64,000 nt of DNA from Chitinophaga qingshengii (GTDB taxonomy: Bacteria; Bacteroidota; Bacteroidia; Chitinophagales; Chitinophagaceae), in the NCBI RefSeq assembly GCF_014529935.1, contig NZ_JACVFC010000001.1:3472001-3536000 (forward strand), written 5' to 3'. Within the stretch, counting starts at the first letter, position 1. Every line of letters starts with the position of its first letter. The notes under the pieces are model-generated. The model made no database searches. It was not told the DNA's origin and saw only the letters and a program-made list of their open reading frames with translations. The position numbers and the translations under genes were made by a program. Below, in pieces: positions 1-7,247 of this stretch.

Positions 1-43
1 ATAAGTGTTGTGATGATAGTATTAATGTTTCAAATATATACAA

Positions 44-877
44 TTATTCGTGTATCGTTAATAACGGAATATGTGTCTGGTAGGCCAGTTTAGTGGTATT
101 ACTGCGTTTGAATATCCGCTCAAACAAACCATGTTTTTTAGGAATCGTCAGTATCAGATCCGCCTCCAAACCTTCCGCAAATTCCGTGATGCCCTGAATG
201 ATATCCGGGTTGTCCACAAAATGATATTGTGGCTGGTACCCTTCCAGTAAAGTGTCGAGCATCAGCGTTTCAAACGGCGTATCTGTAGAAAAATGTTTGC
301 TTTCATGATCTATGTTGATGACATGTATTTCAGCATGAAAAGCATCCAGTAATTTCTTCAGCGGTGCAATAGGCGTAGTATCAGCCACCTGGCGCAGATC
401 GCAGGCAAACACTACTTTTTTAATGCCTTTGAAGGTTGCTTTACCGGGAATAATCAGTACCGGGCAGGTAGTATGTTTCACTACATCGATGGTATTGGAA
501 CCCACCAGTATTTCTTCCATCTTACTACCTCCGGTAATACCCATCACGATCAGGGAGACTTCCTCTTCCTTCGCCACATCATTGATGGTAGCGGCTAACA
601 GGGTATTGTCTGCCCGGGTCACGATACTGATGCCTTCCGGGGCTACGGGCGACAGTTCTTTCTGCATTTTATCCAATCCTTCCAGGGAAGCGATCCGCAG
701 GTCATCAGGATTTACCATCGGAATAGATGTAGGCACATCGGGGATGGGAACAATCAGCTCGTAGGCATGATAAAGCACAATCCGGTCAACTTTTAGCTGT
801 GTAGCCAATGCCAGCGCATAATTGGCTGCATTATAGGCGGTATCAGAAAAATCAGTGGGTACAAGTATCGTTTTCAT
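44..877 (-). CDS. Universal stress protein, two tandem Usp domains
   Basis: A 277-residue cytoplasmic protein with two UspA folds in tandem, roughly residues 1-145 and 150-277. The first domain opens with MKTILVPTDFSD and ends in a Usp nucleotide-binding signature (GITGGSKMEEILVGSNT), followed by the final strand CPVLIIPG. The second domain is more diverged and lacks a clear G-x2-G-x9-G(S/T) loop. Tandem Usp proteins of about 270-280 residues are common in Bacteroidota and respond to nutrient, redox or respiratory stress. It appears to be monocistronic. The next gene upstream on this strand, lysS, is 330 bp away across an inverted-repeat element. The specific stress is unknown. Confidence 0.9.
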   Translation of the reverse strand: MKTILVPTDFSDTAYNAANYALALATQLKVDRIVLYHAYELIVPIPDVPTSIPMVNPDDLRIASLEGLDKMQKELSPVAPEGISIVTRADNTLLAATINDVAKEEEVSLIVMGITGGSKMEEILVGSNTIDVVKHTTCPVLIIPGKATFKGIKKVVFACDLRQVADTTPIAPLKKLLDAFHAEIHVINIDHESKHFSTDTPFETLMLDTLLEGYQPQYHFVDNPDIIQGITEFAEGLEADLILTIPKKHGLFERIFKRSNTTKLAYQTHIPLLTIHE

Positions 878-982
878 ATGACTAATTTTAAGATACAGAG
901 AGCATTACTTAAAGTTAACGATGTGACGCGGTATCTGAAAGCTTCCCTGAAAGGGTATAGAAAATTTAATGCCGAAAATTTT

Positions 983-1206
983 CACGCAAAGGAATTTTAA
1001 GATGGTAGCGGGTGGTAAGCCCGCCAAGGATCGAAGATCACGTTATGCCGCTTATTTTTTACATATGATGTTCCATTCTTCCCAATAAAAGACCATATTC
1101 TGTAACTCATATTATACTTAAAAACATACAATATAAGTTACAAAATATGGTCTTCGATCCTTGGCAGGCTTAACCACCCGCTACGGTCTTATGGTTCCTT
1201 TGCGAG
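983..1206. repeat. Nested inverted-repeat element (MITE-like) after lysS
   Basis: This fills most of the 330-bp gap between lysS and the Usp gene. Outer arms at 983-1037 and 1151-1206 are imperfect inverted repeats of about 55 bp sharing GCAAAGGAA, GTAGCGGGTGG and CCAAGGATCGAAGA. Inside, a second inverted repeat (1090-1114 with 1130-1153) contains AGACCATATT and AATATGGTCT. There is no ORF or transposase. It starts 2 bp after the lysS stop, so it may also end lysS transcription. It could be a non-autonomous mobile element or a long folded 3' end. Confidence 0.75.
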
Positions 1207-1207
1207 A

Positions 1208-2716
1208 CTATTTCTCTGGTTTCATTTGCGGGAAGAACAACACATCCTGGATAGAAGGCTGGTTGGTCATCAGCATAGTAAGACGGTCGATACCGATACC
1301 GATACCGGAAGTAGGCGGCATACCATACTCGAGGGCACGGAGGAAATCATAGTCGATGTACATGGCTTCATCATCGCCACGTTCCATGAGCTGTACCTGT
1401 TCTTCGAAACGTTCGCGCTGGTCGATAGGATCGTTCAGCTCACTGTATGCATTGGCAATTTCTTTACCATTCACGATCAGCTCAAAACGTTCTACCAGTC
1501 CGGCTTTGCTGCGGTGTTTTTTCGTCAGCGGGCTCATTTCCACCGGGTAATCGGTGATGAAGGTGGGCTGTACGTAGTGGCCTTCGCATTTTTCGCCGAA
1601 GATCTCATCGATCAGTTTGGCTTTACCGAATTTGGCGTCTACGTGGATACCCAGTTGTTTGCAGACATCACGGAGCTGTGCTTCGTCCATGCCGGCGATA
1701 TCGAAGCCGGTGTGTTCTTTGATGGCGTCGTACATAGGCACACGGCGGAAAGGCGCTTTGAAGTCGATCACTTTCTCACCTACCTGAACTTCTGTAGTGC
1801 CATGCAGGGCAAGCGCCACTTTTTCCAGCAGGGTTTCGGTGGTACGCATCATCCACTCGTAGTCCTTGTAGGCGGCGTACATCTCCATAACGGTAAATTC
1901 CGGGTTGTGGGTACGGTCCATACCCTCGTTGCGGAAGTCTTTCGCAAATTCGTATACCCCTTCAAAACCACCTACGATAAGGCGTTTCAGGTACAATTCG
2001 TTGGCAATACGCAGGTATAACGGTATATCCAGCGCATTGTGGTGCGTAACAAACGGACGGGCAGTAGCACCGCCGGGGATAGCCTGCAGGATGGGAGTTT
2101 CCACTTCCAGGTAGCCCATGTTATTATAGAAGTCGCGGATGGTCTGAAGGATTTTAGTGCGTTTGATAAACACCTCTTTCACTTCCGGGTTGATGATCAG
2201 GTCCACATAACGTTGACGGTATTTGAATTCGGGATCGGTTACCTCGTCAAACACCTGGCCTTCCACTGATTTCACGATCGGGAGGGGGCGCAGGGCTTTG
2301 GACAGCATGCTTACTTCCCTTGCGTGAATGGAAGTAGCGCCGGTTTTGGTGATGAAAGCATATCCTTTTACACCGATGATGTCACCGATGTCCATCAGTT
2401 TCTTGAAAACAGTGTCGTAGCCGGTCTTGTCTTCACCGGGGCAGATATCGTCGCGACGTACATACAGCTGGATACGGCCGGCCTTGTCCTGCAATTCCAC
2501 AAAAGCGGCCTTGCCCATATCACGCACGCTCATAATACGACCTGCCAGGCATACATCCTGGAATTGCTCCTTGGTGGCTTCCGAATAGTTATTTTTTATG
2601 TTAACGGAAGTATCATTAACCGGGTACTCTGCCGCAGGATAGGGGTCGATGCCCAGTTTCTGCAGCTCCTGTAATTTTTCCCGGCGTATAATCTCTTGCT
2701 CAGATAATTGTGTCAT
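1208..2716 (-). CDS. lysS: Lysyl-tRNA synthetase (class II)
   Basis: Class II lysyl-tRNA synthetase, which charges tRNA-Lys in the cytoplasm. It has an N-terminal OB-fold anticodon-binding domain (about residues 50-160) and a class II catalytic core. Motif 2 is around [15 protein letters not shown] and motif 3 at [11 protein letters not shown] near the C-terminus. About 502 residues is normal for bacterial LysS. An in-frame ATG lies upstream at 2737, but a TATTTTTG -7 box at 2746-2753 would start transcription only a few bases before it. The ATG at 2716 (MTQLSEQEI) is therefore preferred. One of the small-RNA-like repeat units sits just upstream in the same orientation. Confidence 0.97.
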   Translation of the reverse strand: MTQLSEQEIIRREKLQELQKLGIDPYPAAEYPVNDTSVNIKNNYSEATKEQFQDVCLAGRIMSVRDMGKAAFVELQDKAGRIQLYVRRDDICPGEDKTGYDTVFKKLMDIGDIIGVKGYAFITKTGATSIHAREVSMLSKALRPLPIVKSVEGQVFDEVTDPEFKYRQRYVDLIINPEVKEVFIKRTKILQTIRDFYNNMGYLEVETPILQAIPGGATARPFVTHHNALDIPLYLRIANELYLKRLIVGGFEGVYEFAKDFRNEGMDRTHNPEFTVMEMYAAYKDYEWMMRTTETLLEKVALALHGTTEVQVGEKVIDFKAPFRRVPMYDAIKEHTGFDIAGMDEAQLRDVCKQLGIHVDAKFGKAKLIDEIFGEKCEGHYVQPTFITDYPVEMSPLTKKHRSKAGLVERFELIVNGKEIANAYSELNDPIDQRERFEEQVQLMERGDDEAMYIDYDFLRALEYGMPPTSGIGIGIDRLTMLMTNQPSIQDVLFFPQMKPEK

Positions 2717-2745
2717 GTGATTATTTGTAAATGCCAAATGGAGTG

Positions 2746-2753
2746 CAAAAATA
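2746..2753 (-). promoter_or_regulatory. -7 box of the lysS promoter
   Basis: On the minus strand this reads TATTTTTG, a match to the Bacteroidota -7 consensus TAnnTTTG. Initiation would fall near 2739-2741, which argues for the lysS start at 2716. A TTG lies 24 nt upstream, slightly far for a -33 element. Confidence 0.55.
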
Positions 2754-2776
2754 ACTGATTATAGGGAGAATCTCAT

Positions 2777-2834
2777 GCAAAAGGGCTGTAAGACTACAGC
2801 CCTGCTTATTTTTTTGACCATATCCTATGAAAAC
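2777..2834 (-). ncRNA. Putative small RNA, repeat copy C
   Basis: One of three related units (others at 5395-5458 and 5755-5816). On the minus strand a -7-like box TACCTTTA (plus 2840-2847) is followed by the conserved GGTTTTCATAGGATATGG and then a hairpin with a perfect 9-bp stem (2782-2790 with 2795-2803, loop at 2791-2794). A short T run follows. Upstream, degenerate GGGAATG (2880) and ATAAACG (2901) lie 21 bp apart, at the same distance from the -7 box as the operators of the other copies. It lies in tandem upstream of lysS. Expression is inferred, not shown. Confidence 0.5.
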
Positions 2835-3015
2835 CGGCTTAAAGGTAGCCTGTTCCACTGCTATAAGCAGCCCTGGTTCGGGAATGTGGTCAATAATTGC
2901 ATAAACGGCGGCAATATCCGGATATCTGGCTGGCCGTTTATGGATTTTGTGAAAGGTATGTTTGAGTTATGCTTATTTTCGCCCGCCAACGACAACAAAA
3001 TCAACTATCATTATT

Positions 3016-5151
3016 ATGAGAAGCTTATCATGGTTGGGCAGCACCGCCCTGTTGCTTGCCGTTATGCCACATTTAGAGGCACAGGACAAGCAGGATATTA
3101 CCTTTGAGCAGGCCTTCAGAGGTCAGGCCACAGATATTACCCAGCCCTTGCCGGCACTGAAAGGCTGGGCAGATGGCGAGCATTACCTGGAAATGCGCCG
3201 CGACGCTGCCGGTCGTATGCAAGCCATGAAAATAGATGCCCGTACCGGAAAGGCTGAAATATACACCGCCCCGGTAGATGGCCCCAGTGTAGAAGTACGC
3301 GACCGCGATGTTTACTATAAAGGCGTTGATGGTAACAGTATCCGGCTGACCAACGACACCCTGGAGGAAAAAAATCCTACCCTGTCACCCGACGGACTGC
3401 ATGTGGCCTTCACCCGTCACAACGACTTGTATAGCGTAGAAATAGCTTCCAAAAAGGAAACCCGTTACACACACGATGGCACCGATGTTATTTATAACGG
3501 GTGGGCATCCTGGGTGTATTATGAAGAAATCCTCGGCCGCCCCACCCGCTACCGCGCTTTTTGGTGGAGCCCCGACAGCAAACAAATCGCCTACATGCAT
3601 TTTGATGATACCAAAGTGCCTGTATTCCCGATCTACAGTGAAAAAGGACAGCATGGATTTCTTGAAAATACCCGTTATCCTAAAGCCGGCGACCCTAACC
3701 CTGCTGTAAAAGTAGGCGTGGTGCCCGTAGAAGGCGGCAACACCGTATGGGCCGATTTCAATGAAAACGATGATCAGTACTTCGGTATGCCTTTCTGGAC
3801 AGCCGACAGCAAACAACTCTGGATGCAGTGGATGCCCCGCAGCCAGGACAATCTGAAGATATACAGCATTGATCCGAAAACAGGCGCTAAAAAACAGATC
3901 TACAGCGAAAACCAGCAAACCTGGGTAGATTGGTTCGACGACGTTCCTTTCCTGCAAAATAACCAGGGCTTCCTGCTGCAGAGCGATAAAACCGGCTGGT
4001 CACACCTCTATCTCCATAACATGGACGGCTCTCTGAAAAAACAGCTCACCAATGGTAACTGGACGGTTAAATCCGTGTTGCATACCGACGAAAAAAACCA
4101 GGTGATCTATTTTACCGCCCGCAAAGAGGTTTCCACCCGTTTCGACCTGTATAAGGTAAATATGAAAACCGGCGCTATTACCCGGCTGACTTTCGGCAAC
4201 TACAACCATGAAATCAGCATGGCGCCCGGTGGTAAATACTTTATCACTACCTATTCCAACCTGCTTACCCCTTCCAGAATGGCCCTGCTGGACAATAACG
4301 GCAAAGTGATCCGGGAACTGGGCAACAGCAAAGGCAATAAATTTGATCAGTTTAACCTGGCTAAAACGGAGCTGACTACCTACAAAACCCGCGATGGCCT
4401 GGTATTACCGATGACTATCACCCTGCCGGTACACCTGCAGCCCGGTAAAAAATACCCGATCCTGATCAGTATTTATGGCGGTCCTAATGCGGGTACTGTG
4501 TATGACAGCTGGAAATTCTCTCCCATATCCCAATGGTGGTCACAGGAAGGCGTTATCCAGGTGGTGATTGACAACCGCAGCAGCGGCCAGCTGGGAAAAA
4601 TGGGAATGAACTACATTCACCGCCAGCTGGGCAAGTATGAAATTGAAGACTATATGGATGCCGCTATGTGGCTGCGTACCCAGCCCTGGGCCGATCCTTC
4701 CAAAATATGTATGACCGGCGGCAGCTTCGGCGGCTATATGACTGATATGGCGCTTACTTACGGCGCAGATGTATTTACCCATGGAATGTCCAACTTCGCC
4801 GTAACAGACTGGCAGTTGTACGATAGCCATTACACAGAGCGTTACATGGATACCCCGGCGGAAAACCCCGAGGGGTACAAAAATACCTGCGTCATGACCT
4901 ACGCCGACCGCTATAAAGGCCTGCTTCGCATGACCCATGGCACCATGGACGATAACGTGCATATACAACAGGTTATCCAGCTGGTTGACAAGTTCCAACG
5001 GCTGAACAAACATTTTGAATTTATGCCGTATCCTGGCGAGCGCCACGGCTACAGAGGTCCCAATGCCGCGCATTTCTCTTCCGAAAACGCCCGCTTTATC
5101 TACAATCATTTGCTGGATCAGCCATTCCCTGCAAAATTCAGCACCAAATAA
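3016..5151 (+). CDS. Dipeptidyl-peptidase IV family serine peptidase (S9B)
   Basis: Exported prolyl-dipeptidyl-peptidase-like enzyme that releases N-terminal dipeptides, probably in the periplasm. A signal peptide is followed by AQDKQD. An N-terminal beta-propeller (DPPIV_N, about residues 40-450) includes WVYYEEILGR, the position of the double-Glu motif that binds the substrate N-terminus. The C-terminal alpha/beta hydrolase has GGSFGGY with the nucleophile Ser at about residue 570, Asp in GTMDDNVH and His in ERHGY. An in-frame ATG at 2962 would add 18 residues before the signal peptide, so the ATG at 3016 is preferred. It is monocistronic and ends in a strong hairpin. Confidence 0.95.
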   Translation: MRSLSWLGSTALLLAVMPHLEAQDKQDITFEQAFRGQATDITQPLPALKGWADGEHYLEMRRDAAGRMQAMKIDARTGKAEIYTAPVDGPSVEVRDRDVYYKGVDGNSIRLTNDTLEEKNPTLSPDGLHVAFTRHNDLYSVEIASKKETRYTHDGTDVIYNGWASWVYYEEILGRPTRYRAFWWSPDSKQIAYMHFDDTKVPVFPIYSEKGQHGFLENTRYPKAGDPNPAVKVGVVPVEGGNTVWADFNENDDQYFGMPFWTADSKQLWMQWMPRSQDNLKIYSIDPKTGAKKQIYSENQQTWVDWFDDVPFLQNNQGFLLQSDKTGWSHLYLHNMDGSLKKQLTNGNWTVKSVLHTDEKNQVIYFTARKEVSTRFDLYKVNMKTGAITRLTFGNYNHEISMAPGGKYFITTYSNLLTPSRMALLDNNGKVIRELGNSKGNKFDQFNLAKTELTTYKTRDGLVLPMTITLPVHLQPGKKYPILISIYGGPNAGTVYDSWKFSPISQWWSQEGVIQVVIDNRSSGQLGKMGMNYIHRQLGKYEIEDYMDAAMWLRTQPWADPSKICMTGGSFGGYMTDMALTYGADVFTHGMSNFAVTDWQLYDSHYTERYMDTPAENPEGYKNTCVMTYADRYKGLLRMTHGTMDDNVHIQQVIQLVDKFQRLNKHFEFMPYPGERHGYRGPNAAHFSSENARFIYNHLLDQPFPAKFSTK

Positions 5152-5171
5152 CGACCATACGGTCCTGTATA

Positions 5172-5219
5172 AACGAGGTCCCGGAGCATATCGTCACGAT
5201 ATCCCTCCGGGACCTCGTT
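5172..5219 (+). terminator. Rho-independent terminator of the S9B peptidase gene
   Basis: A perfect 15-bp stem (5172-5186 with 5205-5219) is followed by a TTTTTGT run, 20 bp after the stop codon. The loop holds a small inner palindrome (ATATCGT/ACGATAT). Confidence 0.85.
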
Positions 5220-5394
5220 CTTTTTGTCTTAAAGGTGTGTGAATCAACGTATAAAAAGGTAAGAAAGCGACATCACAGGCAAGGATAAACAGGACCAAAG
5301 TAAATAGGACCAAAAAAAGTTTACGGGTTAAGTGATCATGAATTGTTCAGGTAAAGGGAGAAAAAGTATGAGGTGCGGGTAACAGGTTTTAGAG

Positions 5395-5458
5395 AAAAAA
5401 AACAGGGCTGCAAGACTACAGCCCCGAAAAATTTTAACCATATCTTTATTGAAAAACC
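5395..5458 (-). ncRNA. Putative small RNA, repeat copy A
   Basis: Minus-strand unit with a -7-like box CACCTTTG (plus 5464-5471), conserved AGGTTTTTCA and GATATGGTTAAAA, then a GGGCTGTA-GTCT-TGCAGCCC hairpin (plus 5405-5424) followed by eight T residues, a good intrinsic terminator. Predicted length is about 60 nt. Upstream are three GTGAACG-type repeats (plus 5505, 5526, 5547), each 21 bp apart. It shares no coding potential with a known protein. Confidence 0.55.
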
Positions 5459-5504
5459 TACACCAAAGGTGGGCGTTTTTTGAATTAGATGTTGCTCCAT
5501 TTTT

Positions 5505-5553
5505 GTGAACGATATATTTTATTCGGGGAACGTCGTAAAAGAGACGGTGAACG
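5505..5553 (-). promoter_or_regulatory. Triple 21-bp-phased direct repeat upstream of copy A
   Basis: GTGAACG (5505), GGGAACG (5526) and GTGAACG (5547) are exactly 21 bp apart; read on the transcribed minus strand they are CGTTCAC-type. The proximal repeat is 33 bp upstream of the -7 box of small RNA copy A, a typical activator position. LytTR-domain regulators and some AraC/XylS regulators bind direct repeats with this period. Confidence 0.5.
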
Positions 5554-5621
5554 CATATTGCAGTTTAACGCGTATTATTTAATTATAATGCAACTAATTT
5601 TAACATATAAAATTGATTATC

Positions 5622-5719
5622 ATTTAGTTATATCGTAAAAACGGCTTACTGGCGGTAAAAATGCCTCCTGCTGCCTGCAGCCACGCTACAGGTGAACGTA
5701 TTAAAAGAAGCAGTGAACG
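5622..5719 (-). other. Decayed fourth small-RNA unit (copy D) with intact operator pair
   Basis: GTGAACG at 5692 and 5713 is an exact repeat with 21-bp spacing. About 34 bp downstream on the minus strand is TACCGCCA (plus 5650-5657) in the place of the -7 box, then GTTTTTACGATATAAC, which resembles the conserved GGTTTTTCATAGGATATGG. No terminator hairpin follows. It looks like a degenerate member of the family. Confidence 0.35.
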
Positions 5720-5754
5720 TAAAATGACAAGCGGAAAGTGCAGGGTTAAGGAAA

Positions 5755-5816
5755 ATAAAAAAGGGTGGTAAGAATACCGCCCTTGTAATAATTTTAACCA
5801 TATCCTATGAAAAACC
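5755..5816 (-). ncRNA. Putative small RNA, repeat copy B
   Basis: Minus-strand unit with a consensus -7 box TATCTTTG (plus 5822-5829), then AGGTTTTTCATAGGATATGG and a hairpin (plus 5762-5783) with six T residues after it. Compared with copy C, stem position 6 changes from T-A to G-C, a compensatory change that supports a conserved RNA fold. The spacing from the upstream CGTTCAC to the -7 box equals that of copy A to the base. Confidence 0.6.
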
Positions 5817-5862
5817 TAAAACAAAGATATACCGTGAAATCCAGTCCCGGGTTTCCATTTCC

Positions 5863-5890
5863 GTGAACGCTGTAATATTGTTCGTGAAAA
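5863..5890 (-). promoter_or_regulatory. 21-bp-phased direct repeat upstream of copy B
   Basis: GTGAACG (5863) and the weaker GTGAAAA (5884) are 21 bp apart, 33 bp upstream of the -7 box of copy B. The geometry matches that at copy A. Confidence 0.45.
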
Positions 5891-6063
5891 GAGGATAATC
5901 GTAAATATCTTATTATATTAAATAATTTGCAATATTATAAATATATAGAATTATTTTTTATAAATATGTATTAATGATTGATTATTAATTTATAATGAAG
6001 TTCTAATGTCAACGTATTATTTTTTTTCGTTGAATTGCGGGAAAAAGACCTGATAACTTTATG

Positions 6064-6112
6064 CGTTCACAGCATAAACGGGCACGTTGACGGACTGTAT
6101 CTATACGTTGAA
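6064..6112 (+). promoter_or_regulatory. Opposite-strand triple 21-bp-phased repeat
   Basis: CGTTCAC (6064), CGTTGAC (6085) and CGTTGAA (6106) are exactly 21 bp apart and face the plus strand, the reverse of the other groups. They sit just beyond the csaA stop. A CCGTTTTG at 6140-6147, antisense within csaA, lies at about the right distance for a -7 box but matches poorly. The rest of 5890-6060 is AT-rich with no feature seen. Confidence 0.4.
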
Positions 6113-6123
6113 CCTGTTACTGC

Positions 6124-6462
6124 TCAGGCTATCCGTTGGCCGTTTTGGACGGTCTTGCCTGGCTGCAGGAGGGTAACTTCTTTATCATCGCCTAAAACAC
6201 CTAATACCAGGCACTCAGAAATAAAATTGGCGATTTGTTTGGGAGGAAAATTAACAACCGCGATAATTTGTTTGCCGATCAGTTCTTCCTTCTGGTATAG
6301 CCGGGTAATTTGCGCTGAAGATTTTCTCATGCCTATTTCCGGTCCAAAATCTATCAGCAGCTGATAGGCGGGGTTACGCGCCTTGGGAAAATCATTTGCC
6401 TCGATAATTGTTCCCGCTCTCATTTCTACCTTTTCAAAGTCCTGCCAGTTGATCAATTCCAT
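6124..6462 (-). CDS. csaA: CsaA-like tRNA-binding/chaperone protein
   Basis: A 112-residue single-domain protein of the tRNA-binding (EMAP-II/Trbp111) OB-fold family. The CsaA features WQDFEKVEMRAGTI, the central DFG and KQIIAVVNFPPKQI are visible. CsaA homodimers act as export-related chaperones in Bacillus and bind tRNA in vitro. An ORF extends upstream to 6564, but the ATG at 6462 (MELINWQDF) matches the family start and the extra 34 residues look like untranslated leader. It is monocistronic. The gene-free repeat region lies immediately downstream. Confidence 0.93.
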   Translation of the reverse strand: MELINWQDFEKVEMRAGTIIEANDFPKARNPAYQLLIDFGPEIGMRKSSAQITRLYQKEELIGKQIIAVVNFPPKQIANFISECLVLGVLGDDKEVTLLQPGKTVQNGQRIA

Positions 6463-6629
6463 GTTCGGTCGTTTTTTTAAAAATAACGGACTGCGTCCAA
6501 AAAAGCAAAAGTGAAGATTGGTTTGTGAGGAGCGGTCGGATAACGTGTTGAAATGCACCTTCAAAAGGGCATTCTGGCATAGTTATTGTTTTTAATATTA
6601 CAAATTTTAGGTTAAAAAATAGGTTAAAG

Positions 6630-6665
6630 CGAAAGAACCCCACCTGCAGAGGTGGGGTTCTTTCG
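6630..6665 (-). terminator. Terminator of the OMP-lptC operon
   Basis: A perfect 15-bp stem (6630-6644 with 6651-6665) and 6-nt loop lie 23 bp after the lptC stop on the minus strand. A T-rich stretch follows. Confidence 0.85.
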
Positions 6666-6688
6666 TTATATACGTTCCGGCGGCGTAG

Positions 6689-7237
6689 TTACTGCATAGA
6701 CAGGCTGTCCTGCATCGTAATAGGTCCGCTTACATTGATAATCTTTCTGTCGGTAAAATCTTCGTTGGCGATCAATCCCCAACCATGGAGGGAGTCGGTA
6801 GGGGTTTTAATAAACACCTCTTTGGTAGAGTAGAATACCTTCTTTTTAGGATCCCAGTTCAGTTCGTCCGTCTTCAGGCGGTCACCCTTTTTATTCACCA
6901 CCACCACATTTTTGGTGAGGAATATGGCGCCTTCATCTTCCATATAACGGCCGGTATCGGCAGTCAGCGTACTTTCCAGACCCAGGGTATCATTGAACAT
7001 GAGTACTTTCAGGCCTTGTTTAAACTTCACATACGACGGCTTGTCCAGGGTTCTTTCCATAGCCGGCGCCGTTAGTTTGGCGTTCACCTTGCCGTTCTGG
7101 CTGAAGATGCCCACGATATCCGTACCGTTTTCCACCGCTGCTTTTTTGGAATCAAATTCCATGATTGCCTGGACATCATTTTCGCAGGCAACAGCAGTCA
7201 GCGCAATACACAGATATATGAGTCGTTTCCCGATCAT
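6689..7237 (-). CDS. lptC: LPS export ABC transporter periplasmic protein LptC
   Basis: A 182-residue lipoprotein of the LptC family, which passes lipopolysaccharide from the LptB2FG inner-membrane extractor to LptA. The N-terminus is a lipoprotein signal with lipobox TAVAC and lipidated Cys at about residue 18; most LptC proteins outside Bacteroidota carry a membrane helix instead. The rest is a beta-jellyroll with FSQNGKVNAKLTAP and a run of short strands. It lies 10 bp downstream of the outer-membrane protein gene and shares its terminator. Confidence 0.88.
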   Translation of the reverse strand: MIGKRLIYLCIALTAVACENDVQAIMEFDSKKAAVENGTDIVGIFSQNGKVNAKLTAPAMERTLDKPSYVKFKQGLKVLMFNDTLGLESTLTADTGRYMEDEGAIFLTKNVVVVNKKGDRLKTDELNWDPKKKVFYSTKEVFIKTPTDSLHGWGLIANEDFTDRKIINVSGPITMQDSLSMQ

Positions 7238-7247
7238 ACGGTCAGGC

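Noticed and set aside
2777..5829. Small peptides encoded within the small-RNA units (ATGGTTAAA... frames)
   Set aside because: All three units have an in-frame ATG after AGGAT, but the peptides differ in sequence and length, and the conservation follows RNA pairing rather than codons.
5505..5890. Phased repeats as a CRISPR array
   Set aside because: The repeated unit is only about 7 bp with 14-bp gaps, groups have two or three members, and no cas gene is present.
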